Source: Kitasatospora purpeofusca
Lineage (GTDB): Bacteria; Actinomycetota; Actinomycetes; Streptomycetales; Streptomycetaceae
DNA: 64,000 bases
Direction: 5' to 3'
Assembly: GCF_000718025.1 (NCBI RefSeq)
Contig: NZ_JODS01000017.1
Location: 124,001 to 188,000, forward strand
Every line of letters begins with the position of its first letter. Position 1 is the stretch's first letter. Of the stretch, positions 23,790-32,195 are shown in pieces. The translations under genes were made by a program, and so were the position numbers. The notes beneath the pieces are model-generated. The model worked only from the letters and a program-made list of their open reading frames with translations, was not told the DNA's origin and did not search any database.

Positions 23790-25516
23790 GGCTGGTCCTT
23801 CGGGGCGACGACGGTGCCGGGGGCGGCAGCGGCGGGGGTGGGGGCGATGCGGGGGTGGAGCTGGACCGAGCCTCCGACGACGGTGGCGAGCACCGGGTTC
23901 ACCGCCTGGGCCTCGGGGTCGAGGTCCAGCGGGTTGGCGGCGAGGACGGTGAGGTCGGCGGTGAAACCCGGGGCGATCCGGCCGAGTTCGCCGTCCGCCC
24001 CGGCGGCGTAGGCGGCTGCGGCGGTCATCGCCCGGTAGGCCTCGCGCGCCGTGACCGCCTGGCCGGGCTGCACGGGTGCGGCGTCCGGTTCCTCGACGGG
24101 GCGGCGCAGCTGGCAGTCGGCCAGGCCGACGCGCGGGTCGCCGGGCCCGATCGGCCAGTCCGATCCCAGCGCGACGACGGCGCCGTGGTCGAGCAGGTCG
24201 CGGGTGCGCCAGCCCCGGGCGGCCCGCTCGGGCCCGATCCGTCGGGACCAGTTGTCGGTACCGTCCGCACGGGTCTGCCGGGTCGCGTGGACCGGTTGCA
24301 GACCGGCCACCACGTCGAGGCGGGCGAACCGGGGCAGCAGGTCGTCCGGGACGGATTCGAGGTGCTCGATCCGGTGCGGCGCGCGCGGGGCCCGGCCGGT
24401 CTCCTCGAAGACGTCGAGGGCGAAGCGCACGGCGCGGTCGCCGATGGCGTGGGTGGCGGTGGGGATGCCGCGTTCGGTGAAGAAGCGGACGGCGGCGCGG
24501 TAGGCGTCGGTGTCGCGCCAGAGCGGCTCGCGGTTCTCGCCGTGGACGTCGGGGTGCTCGAACCAGGCGGTGCCGTTGTCGGCCGTGCCGTCGAGCATGA
24601 ACTTCACCCCGTCGACGTGCCAGCGGCGGCCGCCCAGGCCCTGGAGCCCGGCGATCCGCTGCCACACGTCGGGGGCGGAGTCGGCGGGCACCAGCGGGGA
24701 GCAGCGCACCCGCAACGGCAGCTCGCCCTGCTCCTCCAGGTGCCGGAACACCTCCTCGGAGGGCTCCCCGAAGTCGAGGGCGTGCAGTCCGGTGAGGCCG
24801 CCGCGGGCGAAGCGTTCGAGCTGCGCGCGGACGTGGGCGGCGGCGGTGTCGAGCGGGACTTCGGGGTAGTGGGCGAAGACCAGGTCCATGGCCTGGAGTT
24901 CGAGCACGTAGCCGGTCGGGCGGCCGTCCCGGTCGACCACGACGGAGGAGGCGTCGGTGAACGACTCGCGGCCGGTGAGGCCGGAGAGTTCGACAGCGCG
25001 GGGGCTGACCACGAGCGCGTGGGCGTCGCGGGTCAGCAGGGCTACGGGGCGTCCGGGGAGGTGCTCGGCGAGGAAGGCCCCGTGCGGTTCGCCGTCGAAC
25101 ACGTTGACGTCGAGGTCGAAGCCGGTGATCCAGTCTTCGGCGGGACGACCGGCGGCGGCGTCGGCGAGGCGGGCGAGGACCTCGGCGAGGGTGGCGGCGC
25201 CGGAAAGGTCGACGCCGCTGCCGGTGGAGATCGCACCCCAGACGGGGTGGGCGTGGGCGTCGACGAGGCCGGGCAGGATCGCGGCGTCCGGGAACTCGTG
25301 GACCGTGGTGGCGGGGCCGCGCAGCGGGGCGAGGAGCTCGGCGGGGCCGACGGCGGTGATCCGGCCGGCGGTGACGGCGACGCCTTGCGGGGTCCGGTCG
25401 TGGGAGCGGTCGTGGGAGCGGGGGCCGGTGGCGGTGGCGGTGGCGGTGTCGGCCTCGGTGTCGGCGTCGGTCAGGAGCTCGACAGTGCGGGCCAGGAGGA
25501 TGGTGTCGGCGTGCAC
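23786..25516 (-). CDS. YtcJ-like metal-dependent amidohydrolase
   Basis: A 576-residue amidohydrolase-superfamily enzyme. Metal-site motifs include LPGLVDAHAHPVWG (HxH), THAIGDRA, HRIEHLES and GSDWPIGPGDP, and the family segment VKFMLDGTADNGTAW is present. Members hydrolyse amide or imide bonds such as N-acyl amino compounds. Near the N-terminus (about residues 18-42) is a repeat-coded insertion rich in Ala, Thr, Asp and His-Asp-Arg, made of short tandem DNA repeats at about 25393-25470. The GTG start at 25516 follows GAGAG. It lies downstream of an NCS1 permease and is coupled to the C45 gene. Confidence 0.88.
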   Translation of the reverse strand: MHADTILLARTVELLTDADTEADTATATATGPRSHDRSHDRTPQGVAVTAGRITAVGPAELLAPLRGPATTVHEFPDAAILPGLVDAHAHPVWGAISTGSGVDLSGAATLAEVLARLADAAAGRPAEDWITGFDLDVNVFDGEPHGAFLAEHLPGRPVALLTRDAHALVVSPRAVELSGLTGRESFTDASSVVVDRDGRPTGYVLELQAMDLVFAHYPEVPLDTAAAHVRAQLERFARGGLTGLHALDFGEPSEEVFRHLEEQGELPLRVRCSPLVPADSAPDVWQRIAGLQGLGGRRWHVDGVKFMLDGTADNGTAWFEHPDVHGENREPLWRDTDAYRAAVRFFTERGIPTATHAIGDRAVRFALDVFEETGRAPRAPHRIEHLESVPDDLLPRFARLDVVAGLQPVHATRQTRADGTDNWSRRIGPERAARGWRTRDLLDHGAVVALGSDWPIGPGDPRVGLADCQLRRPVEEPDAAPVQPGQAVTAREAYRAMTAAAAYAAGADGELGRIAPGFTADLTVLAANPLDLDPEAQAVNPVLATVVGGSVQLHPRIAPTPAAAAPGTVVAPKDQP

Positions 25517-25601
25517 GGTGGGTTCTCTCGGGTCGGGGCGGAGCGGGACTGCGGGTGTGCGGGACTGCGGGGGCGCCCGGGGGACGGGGCGTGCGGGCCG
25601 G

Positions 25602-27098
25602 TCAGGAGCGCGGGATCGTCCCCAGCGCGCGGGTGGCTGCCCAATAGACGGCGGCCGCGACGGTCATCCCCGCCGGGACGGAGAGGTCGACGCCGCCCGT
25701 GGCCGCCGCGACCGGTCCGGTCCAGAAGGTGGTGCGCACCCACAGCACGGCGGTGAGCCCGCCGGTGGCCAGGGCCAGGACACCGGCCCAGTGGACGCCG
25801 CCGTGGTACCAGAACGGCCCGCCGCGTCGCTGGGCGAGCAGTTCGGGCCCGCTGTAGCGGTTGCGGCGCAGGACGAGGTCGGTCATCGCCACCGCCATCA
25901 CCGGGCCGGTGACCACCACGACGAGCTGGAGCACGGTGCTGACGCTCGTGAGGAAGTCGAAGACGAGGATCGCGTAGAGCGTCATGGCCGTGCCCAGGAC
26001 CCCGATGACCAGCACCGCCGGGATCCGGGCCGTCCGGACGCCGACCGACTGGACGGACAGGCCCGCGCTGTACGCCGTCATGCCGTTGTTGGTCATGGTG
26101 TTGACGACCACCGCGACGACGAAGACCGGCACGAACCAGCCGGGCAGCACACCCTCCAGCGCGGCCTCCGGGTCGGTCATGTCGAGTCCGGTGGCGGCGA
26201 GCGCGCCGACCGCGGTGAACACCACGCTGGGCAGGTACGCCCCGAGCGCCGTCCAGCCGGCGACGGCGACCGGGCTGCTGTCCCGGGGCAGGTAGCGGGC
26301 GAGGTCGGGACTGTTGGTGTAGGACAGCGGCGCCGAGGCGACCAGCGTGAACCCGGCGCCGAGCGCGGCAACCAGCGCGGCGCCCCGCAGCGGCTCGGCC
26401 GGAGCGTACGAGAGGTCGGCGGCGGCGAGCACGTACCCGGTGACCACCGCGAAGACGACGGTCAGCGCGACACTGAGCCCGGTGTAGAGGCGCACGATGA
26501 GGCCGTACCCGAAGACGGCGATCAGCAGCGTGCCGGCCGCGATGACGCAGATCACCGCCGCGTCGACGACCGGGGAGGCGGGCAGACCGAGCCGGGCGGC
26601 GAGGCCGATGCCCGCCACCGAGGCGGCCGACCAGTTCAGGGCGAGGTAGGCGGCGGCGATCAGCCAGCCGGTGACGACCACCACGGCCCGGTTGCCCCGC
26701 ACCCCGTAGAGGGCGCGGGAGACGACCGACCCGCTGGTGCCCGCGGCGGGGCCGGCGGCCGCGACCACGCCTGTGCAGATCCAGACCAGGTTGCCGGCCA
26801 GGACGACCCCGAGCGCCTGCGGGAGGGTGAGGCCCATCAGGACGAGCGCGGCGCCGACGACGAAGCTGAGGTAGCTGACGTTGGGCGCGGCCCAGACGGC
26901 GAACAGGTCGCGGGGGCGCCCGCCGCGCTCCTCGTCGGGGACGAGGTCGATGCCCCTGGCCTCGGGGCCGCCGACGCGCGGGGCGGGGGTGGGGGCGGGT
27001 CCGTCGGAGCCCGATCCGGGACCGGCGCCCAATTCGGGGCCGGCGGACCGGGAGTCGTCGGCGGGTCTCGGGGCGGGGGTGGAGTCGGTCGGTCTCAT
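25602..27098 (-). CDS. NCS1-family permease (cytosine/hydantoin type)
   Basis: A 498-residue transporter with a hydrophilic, Pro/Gly/Ser-rich N-terminus of about 55 residues and roughly 12 membrane segments. The opening RPRDLFAVWAAPNVSYLSF and the later ASAPLSYTNSPDLARYLPRD are NCS1 signatures. The family imports nucleobases, hydantoins, allantoin or related heterocycles with cations. ATG 27098 follows GAGAGG. It is the first gene of the operon with the amidohydrolase and C45 enzyme, and is divergent from a TetR gene that probably represses it. Confidence 0.88.
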   Translation of the reverse strand: MRPTDSTPAPRPADDSRSAGPELGAGPGSGSDGPAPTPAPRVGGPEARGIDLVPDEERGGRPRDLFAVWAAPNVSYLSFVVGAALVLMGLTLPQALGVVLAGNLVWICTGVVAAAGPAAGTSGSVVSRALYGVRGNRAVVVVTGWLIAAAYLALNWSAASVAGIGLAARLGLPASPVVDAAVICVIAAGTLLIAVFGYGLIVRLYTGLSVALTVVFAVVTGYVLAAADLSYAPAEPLRGAALVAALGAGFTLVASAPLSYTNSPDLARYLPRDSSPVAVAGWTALGAYLPSVVFTAVGALAATGLDMTDPEAALEGVLPGWFVPVFVVAVVVNTMTNNGMTAYSAGLSVQSVGVRTARIPAVLVIGVLGTAMTLYAILVFDFLTSVSTVLQLVVVVTGPVMAVAMTDLVLRRNRYSGPELLAQRRGGPFWYHGGVHWAGVLALATGGLTAVLWVRTTFWTGPVAAATGGVDLSVPAGMTVAAAVYWAATRALGTIPRS

Positions 27099-27150
27099 TC
27101 AAGGCCTCTCGGGTCGGGCAGGGGTCCGTCCGCCGGCCGTTCCAGCCTTA

Positions 27151-27166
27151 TTGGTCAGATGGCCAA
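27151..27166. promoter_or_regulatory. TetR operator candidate 1 (TTGG-N8-CCAA)
   Basis: TTGGTCAGATGGCCAA forms a dyad with 4-bp outer arms, extended by similarity of TC/GG. The same TTGG-N8-CCAA pattern recurs 23 bp away, between the divergent permease and TetR genes. Confidence 0.5.
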
Positions 27167-27173
27167 CTACGTG

Positions 27174-27189
27174 TTGGGCACACATCCAA
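27174..27189. promoter_or_regulatory. TetR operator candidate 2 (TTGG-N8-CCAA)
   Basis: TTGGGCACACATCCAA repeats the dyad at 27151 with identical spacing. It ends immediately before the -10-like TAGCGT (27190-27195) of the TetR gene, so bound protein would block that promoter. Confidence 0.5.
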
Positions 27190-27202
27190 TAGCGTGTCCC
27201 CC

Positions 27203-27877
27203 ATGACGTCAAGACCTCAGGCCGCCCGCACCCGCAAGCCCCCCGGCGAACGTCGCGCGGAGATCCTGCACACCGCTGCCCGCATCGCCCTGGACGAAGG
27301 CCTGGAGCGCATCACCCTGCGGCGCGTCGCCGACGAGCTCGGCGTGCGCCCCGGACTCATCGGCCACTACTTCCCGGCCGCCGACGACCTGGTCAGCGAG
27401 GCCTTCGCCCACGCCGCCGCCCAGGAGCGCGACACCCTGCTGCCGCCCGGCAGCCACGAGGCGGACCGCTCCCCCACCGCCCGGCTCGCCGGCTTCCTGG
27501 TCCGCCTCACCGGCGCCGACTGCCTCGACCTCAGCCGCCTCTGGCTCAACGCCCGCCACCTCAGCCGGTTCAAACCGGGCCTGCGCGCCACCGTCCGGGA
27601 GCAGGAGTCGCTCACCCGCACGGCACTGACCGGGCTGGTCGAGGAGGGCGTGCGCCGCGGCGAGTTCCGCACCGACGACCCGCTCGGCGCGACCCTGCAC
27701 ATCCTGGTCACCGTCGACGGCCTCGGCGCCTACGCCAACGACGACATCGACAGCGGCAGCAACGGCGAAAGCAACGGCGACGACCTGAACCACCCCGCCC
27801 TCCAGGACCTCGCCCTCACCGTCGCCGAACACCGACTCGCCCTCACCCCTGGCCTGTTGCGCGCCGCCGCGATCTGA
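27203..27877 (+). CDS. TetR-family transcriptional regulator
   Basis: A 224-residue TetR protein with helix-turn-helix AARIALDEGLERITLRRVAD, then ELGVRPGLIGHYFPAADDLV, close to the BetI/RutR-like type. ATG 27203 has no ribosome-binding site but lies 7 bases after TAGCGT, so a leaderless transcript is likely; GTG 27194 is an in-frame alternative. It is divergent from the NCS1 permease operon, and two matching dyads lie in between. RutR-type members respond to pyrimidine-like ligands, which would suit an NCS1 target (inference). A Ser/Asn/Gly/Asp-rich loop (about residues 185-197) is unusual. Confidence 0.88.
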   Translation: MTSRPQAARTRKPPGERRAEILHTAARIALDEGLERITLRRVADELGVRPGLIGHYFPAADDLVSEAFAHAAAQERDTLLPPGSHEADRSPTARLAGFLVRLTGADCLDLSRLWLNARHLSRFKPGLRATVREQESLTRTALTGLVEEGVRRGEFRTDDPLGATLHILVTVDGLGAYANDDIDSGSNGESNGDDLNHPALQDLALTVAEHRLALTPGLLRAAAI

Positions 27878-28216
27878 CGCGCACCACCTGGGCGCTGTCC
27901 CGCGCTCCCGCGGCCCCTCGCCCCCGCCGTCCGACGCCCCACCCCGGTGAGCGCGCCGTCAGCAGGAGGCGGAGGCGCGGGGAGGCGGGGAGGCGCGGAG
28001 GCGCACCGGGGCGCGGGCCGGCCGGGCGTACGCCGCCCGAGTGCGCCCGTGCGTCCCCGGCCGCCGTCCGCCCAGGTCGGGCCCCCTGCCAGCGGGAACG
28101 CCCAGGGGCGTGCACGACCGGCCACCGGAGCACGTTCGGACCGTGCCCGAAGGGGGGAACCCGTCGATCCGTGGCCGCGTCGACGGCTGCGAGACGACTC
28201 GCGGAGGGGGCCCACC
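27878..28216. other. 339-bp gap upstream of the kinase gene
   Basis: No gene is supported. Bases 27964-28006 are a purine-rich tract in which GGAGGCG recurs about five times. The rest is GC-rich without a clear promoter or hairpin. The frame of the kinase stays open through here but has no ribosome-binding site before 28217. Confidence 0.4.
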
Positions 28217-30256
28217 GTGCGCGACCGGGAACAGGGACAACAGGGACAACAGGACCCGCAGGACCGAAGACACTCACCGTACGACGACCCGGCCGCGGCG
28301 CCCGCCGACGGGTGGTGGCTGCCGGAGTACGACCACGAGCGGGAGTTGGGCGCGGGCGCCAGCGGCCGGGTGTGGCTGGCGCACCACCGCCCCACCGGCA
28401 CACCCGTCGCGATCAAGTACCTGCACGACCCGGCGGACGGCGCCGCCCTGCGCCGGGAGGCGAGCGTCCTGGCCCGGGTCGACTCGCCGTACGTGACCCG
28501 GCTCTACGAGTACGTGGAGGCCGGGCCGAACGCGGCCATCGTGATGGAACTCGTCGACGGCCTCTCGTTGCGCGCCCTGCTGCGGGCGGAGGGCGCCACC
28601 ACCCCGGAGGCGGCGCTGGTGGTCCTCAAGGGCTCGCTGCTGGGGCTGGCAGCCGCGCACGCCGTCGGCCTGGTCCACCGCGACTACAAGCCGGCCAACG
28701 TCCTGGTCGCGGTCGACGGCACCTCCAAGCTCGTGGACTTCGGCATCGCCGTCCCCGGCGGTGACGCCCGGGACATCTCCGGCACGCCCGCGTACCTGGC
28801 ACCCGAGCAGTGGACGGGCGCTCCCGCCTCGCCCACCGCCGACGTCTACGCGGCCACCGTCACCTTCTTCGAGTGCCTGACCGGCGCCCGGCCGTTCGAC
28901 GGCACGACGACGATCGAACTCGCCGTCCAGCACCTGGAGTCGCCGGTGCCGGACGGGCTGGTCCCGGAGGCCGTGCGGCCGCTGGTCCGGGCCGGGATGG
29001 CGAAGCGGCCGGAGGAACGGCCCCGCGGTGCGGCCGAGTTCCTCCAGTTGCTGGAGACGGCGGCCGCCACCGCGTACGGGGAGCTCTGGGAGGAGCAGGG
29101 CCACGCCGATCTCGCCGTCCTGGTCGGGCTGTTGGCCGCGCTGCTGCCCCGGAGCGCGGCCGCCGCCCCCGGCGGGGCGGCCGCGCCCCCGATGCAACTC
29201 GTCGCCGCCGAGGGCCCGCTGCCGGACCGTTCCCTTCCCCGGGAGGGTGGTGGTGGTGCGGCAGGGAGCGGCAGTTCGGGTCCGCCGCGCGGGCGGGTCA
29301 CGCTCGCGGGCCGGTCGCGCCCCGCGCGCTCGCGCCGCCTGCGGCGCACCGGGGCGGTAGCGGGCACCCTCACCCTGGCCGTGCTGGCCGGACTGGCGCT
29401 CGCCGGGACGACCCGGTCCGAGGACCGGACGGTGACGGGCAGCCCGATGCTGCGGATCACCACCACTCTGGACCCGGCGGACGGCGGGCCGGTCCCGACG
29501 GCGGCGCCGACACCCACGGCCGCCGCTGGCACCACCCGCACCCCGCACTCCGGATCCCCCTCCGCCCCACCCTCGGCCGACCGGTCCGCACCACCGTCCC
29601 CGTCCCCGTCCCTGTCGCCGTTCCAGCCACCGTCCCAGCCGCCCACCTCCTCCCCGCTCGGACCGCCCTCCTTCGCGCCCTCCGCGTCCCGCACCCCCTC
29701 CGCTGCTCCCTCGCCATTGCGTCCGCACCCACCGGCCACCGGCTCACCGTCGACCGGCACGTCCACCCCCGCCCCCACCCCGGACGCCACCTCGTCCTCC
29801 CCCGCGCCACGGCTCACCGACCGACCGGCCACCTCCGCGTCCCCGGCCACCGGCACCACCTCGTCCTCCAACACCCGTGCACCGCAGCCGTCCACCACGA
29901 CGTCCCCGCCACCGGCGCCCGTCCGGGTGGAATCGCTGACCGTCGACTCCCTGGGCTGTCTGGACAGCAGCCGCTTCGGCCTCCAGGCGCGGATCACCGT
30001 GGTGGCGTCGGGGCCGCCCGGCGCCACGCTGGTCGTGTCCTGGCAGCACCACTCCGGCGCGATCGACCCGCCCGTGACCGTCGCCACCGAGACGGTGCGG
30101 CTCGGCACCGGATCCGTCACCCTCACCCGCTCCCACGACTTCGGCAACGACGGGTCGCTCCAGTGGGGCGTCCGGGTGGGCAGCGACCCGAGGCCGGAGA
30201 GCACGCCGACCGCCTACCGCGAGCTGCCCGCCATCGACTGCCGCCAGCCCGGCTGA
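28217..30256 (+). CDS. Membrane Ser/Thr protein kinase with ectodomain
   Basis: A 679-residue kinase. Catalytic landmarks are GAGASGRVW, VAIK (Lys67), HRDYKPANVL (Asp156), DFG (174-176) and APE (195-197). A juxtamembrane region leads to one membrane segment (about 379-397). Outside is a 180-residue Ser/Thr/Pro-rich stalk, then a C-terminal beta-rich domain bracketed by two cysteines (SLGCLDS and AIDCRQP). No PASTA repeats are present. GTG 28217 follows GGAGGGGG. The next gene, 25 bp on, encodes a membrane protein with a similar-looking two-cysteine ectodomain. It probably senses an external signal and phosphorylates unknown cytoplasmic targets. Confidence 0.92.
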   Translation: MRDREQGQQGQQDPQDRRHSPYDDPAAAPADGWWLPEYDHERELGAGASGRVWLAHHRPTGTPVAIKYLHDPADGAALRREASVLARVDSPYVTRLYEYVEAGPNAAIVMELVDGLSLRALLRAEGATTPEAALVVLKGSLLGLAAAHAVGLVHRDYKPANVLVAVDGTSKLVDFGIAVPGGDARDISGTPAYLAPEQWTGAPASPTADVYAATVTFFECLTGARPFDGTTTIELAVQHLESPVPDGLVPEAVRPLVRAGMAKRPEERPRGAAEFLQLLETAAATAYGELWEEQGHADLAVLVGLLAALLPRSAAAAPGGAAAPPMQLVAAEGPLPDRSLPREGGGGAAGSGSSGPPRGRVTLAGRSRPARSRRLRRTGAVAGTLTLAVLAGLALAGTTRSEDRTVTGSPMLRITTTLDPADGGPVPTAAPTPTAAAGTTRTPHSGSPSAPPSADRSAPPSPSPSLSPFQPPSQPPTSSPLGPPSFAPSASRTPSAAPSPLRPHPPATGSPSTGTSTPAPTPDATSSSPAPRLTDRPATSASPATGTTSSSNTRAPQPSTTTSPPPAPVRVESLTVDSLGCLDSSRFGLQARITVVASGPPGATLVVSWQHHSGAIDPPVTVATETVRLGTGSVTLTRSHDFGNDGSLQWGVRVGSDPRPESTPTAYRELPAIDCRQPG

Positions 30257-30281
30257 GCCGGCACCCCTCCCGGAGGCTCCG

Positions 30282-31022
30282 ATGACCCCGTTCCCGCCGC
30301 ACCGCCACCCCGACCCCGACCCCGACCGCACGCTGCGCATCGCGCCGGCCGCCTCCACCGCACCCGTCGACGACGCACCCGGCTGCGCCACCGTCCTCGA
30401 CCCGACCGCCTGGGGCAGTCCGGTCGCCGTCACCCCATCAGCACCCTCACCGGCACCCCCACCAGCACCCCCGCCGCCGCTCCTGCCTCCGCCACCCACG
30501 GCACCCCCGCCACCCACCGCCCCGCCGCCGTCCCCGCCCCGGTACGAGGTACGCCGCTTCGGCCCCGGCGTTCCCCCGGCGGTCGCGGCCGCGTGGCACG
30601 GCACGCCGCCGCGACCGACGCGCCGACCGACCCTCCCGTGGCTCGTCCCGGCAGCCGTCGTACTCGCCCTGCTCGCCGTGCTGCCCGCCCGCTGCCGCGC
30701 CGAACCTCCCCTCACCCCGACCGGTCTCACCCTCACCGCCACCCGGACGGACGGCCCGCCCTGCGACGGCAGCGCCGTGTTCACCGCGACCGTCACCACC
30801 GACGGCCACCCGGGCACCGTCCGCTACCGCTGGCGGCGCGACGACGGCTCCGTCTCCGGCGAACTGCGGCAACCGGTGCGCTCCGGCGAGTACCGCACCG
30901 ACCTCGTCCTCGGCTGGTCCTTCGTCGGTCACGGCACCCTGCACGCGACGGCGACCGTCGAGATCCTCTCGCCCCGCAACCTGAGCGCGACGGCTTCGTT
31001 CGACTACACCTGCCCGGACTGA
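30282..31022 (+). CDS. Membrane protein with kinase-like ectodomain
   Basis: A 246-residue protein. The N-terminal part is very Pro-rich (about 50-85) and cytoplasmic by prediction. One membrane segment (PWLVPAAVVLALLAVLPA, about 119-136) is followed by a roughly 105-residue beta-rich domain with cysteines near its start (GPPCDGS) and end (DYTCPD). The same layout of two bracketing cysteines, a VxYxW-type strand and a closing Cys is seen in the ectodomain of the kinase immediately upstream, suggesting a common origin and a partner role. GGAGG lies 6 bases before ATG 30282. The family is not recognised; the function is inferred only from context. Confidence 0.7.
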   Translation: MTPFPPHRHPDPDPDRTLRIAPAASTAPVDDAPGCATVLDPTAWGSPVAVTPSAPSPAPPPAPPPPLLPPPPTAPPPPTAPPPSPPRYEVRRFGPGVPPAVAAAWHGTPPRPTRRPTLPWLVPAAVVLALLAVLPARCRAEPPLTPTGLTLTATRTDGPPCDGSAVFTATVTTDGHPGTVRYRWRRDDGSVSGELRQPVRSGEYRTDLVLGWSFVGHGTLHATATVEILSPRNLSATASFDYTCPD

Positions 31023-31129
31023 GCGCCCCTTCGCAGCCCCGGCGGGGGCGTGCGCTCCCACGGTCGCGAGACCAGCACGCTCCCGCGCGCCCCCGGAGCG
31101 GAGTGCCGGAGGGCTGGGCGAAGGGGCGC
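31023..31129 (+). other. Long nested hairpin, possible terminator or structured RNA
   Basis: Starting at the base after the stop codon, GCGCCCCTTCGC (31023-31034) pairs perfectly with 31118-31129. Inside, GCCC (31036-31039) pairs with GGGC (31111-31114), and an 11-bp helix (31044-31054 with 31084-31094, one G-U) follows. At the tip is GGTC-GCGA-GACC (31062-31073), a GNRA-type tetraloop hairpin. Far larger than an ordinary terminator. Confidence 0.55.
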
Positions 31130-31187
31130 CCGGGTGAGACGGTGTCCGGTCTCGGGAGCCGAGCGCGAGGAAACGGGGGCACGGAGC

Positions 31188-32027
31188 ATGACAAGACGTT
31201 GGCTGGTGACGGGGTGTTCGACCGGGCTGGGCCGAGCACTGGCCGCGGCGGCGGCCGGGGCCGGGGACCGCGTGGTGGCGACCGCGCGCCGGGCGGAGAC
31301 GCTGGACGGGCTGGTCCGTGAGCACCCCGGCCGGGTCCTCGCCCTGCCCCTGGACGTCCGCGACCCCGAGCAGTGCGAGCGGGCCGTCGCCGCGGCGGTG
31401 AAACGTTTCGGCGGGGTGGACGTGCTGGTGAACAATGCCGGGAACGGTGTGTTCGGCACCGTGGAAGAGGTCGGCGACGACGAGCTCCGCGACCAGCTGG
31501 AGACCCTGGTCGTCGGCCCCTGGCGGCTCGCCCGGCTCGTGCTGCCGGTGATGCGCGCCCAGGGCGGCGGGCTGGTCCTGAACGTCTCCTCGCTCGCCGG
31601 CCGGACGGCCTTCCCCGGCCTGGCCGCCTACGTCACGGGCAAGCACGCGCTGGAGGGCATGACCCAGGCCCTCGCCGCCGAGACGGCCCCGTTCGGCATC
31701 CGGGTCGCGGCGCTGGCCGCGAGCGGCTACGCCACCCACTACGGCGGCTCGGTCACCGACGCCGCCGGCCGTTCCGCCGCCTACCGCGCGACCACCGAGC
31801 CGATGCGCGAGCAGCTGCGCGGCATGGCGGCCCTGCCCGACATCGGCCGCCCCGAGGACTTCGCGCGCGAGGTGCTCCGCCTCGCCGACACCCCCGGCCC
31901 GCTGCCCGTCCGGATCCCGATCGGTCCCGGCAGCTTCGAGCACCTCACCGCCGCCGCGCGCGCCACCCGCGCCGAACTCGCCACCGCCCGCGCCCTGCTG
32001 GCGCAACCAGGCCCGCAGCGGGACTGA
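31188..32027 (+). CDS. Short-chain dehydrogenase/reductase
   Basis: A 279-residue classical SDR. The nucleotide-binding motif is VTGCSTGLGRAL, NNAG is present (VLVNNAGNGVFG), and the catalytic Ser and Tyr-x-x-x-Lys are in NVSSLAG and YVTGK. It would oxidise or reduce an alcohol or carbonyl with NAD(P)(H) in the cytoplasm. ATG 31188 is chosen because the dinucleotide fold begins at residue 5; a purine-rich GGGGGCACGGAG precedes it. It stands between a structured intergenic sequence and the phosphoesterase gene. The substrate is unknown. Confidence 0.9.
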   Translation: MTRRWLVTGCSTGLGRALAAAAAGAGDRVVATARRAETLDGLVREHPGRVLALPLDVRDPEQCERAVAAAVKRFGGVDVLVNNAGNGVFGTVEEVGDDELRDQLETLVVGPWRLARLVLPVMRAQGGGLVLNVSSLAGRTAFPGLAAYVTGKHALEGMTQALAAETAPFGIRVAALAASGYATHYGGSVTDAAGRSAAYRATTEPMREQLRGMAALPDIGRPEDFAREVLRLADTPGPLPVRIPIGPGSFEHLTAAARATRAELATARALLAQPGPQRD

Positions 32028-32129
32028 CGGCCGGTCCGGCGACTCCCGGAAGCCGCCCCGAGCTGCACCGCCGTCCGCGTCCGGAGCAGCGCCCCGGCGG
32101 GTTCGGCCGCTGTTCAGCGGGGCGTGGCC

Positions 32130-32165
32130 CGGTAGATGATCTCCGACCAGATCGGGTACCTACCG
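32130..32165. repeat. Inverted repeat in the leader of the phosphoesterase gene
   Basis: CGGTAG (32130-32135) pairs with CTACCG (32160-32165), and inside it GATCT (32138-32142) with AGATC (32149-32153). It lies 31 bp upstream of ATG 32196. It could be an operator or leader hairpin. Confidence 0.35.
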
Positions 32166-32195
32166 TCGGGGGCCGGACCACCTCCGGGAGCGAAC

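Noticed and set aside
27964..28006. GGAGGCG-rich tract as a set of ribosome-binding sites or a regulatory array
   Set aside because: No start codons follow at usable distances; more likely low-complexity purine-rich sequence.
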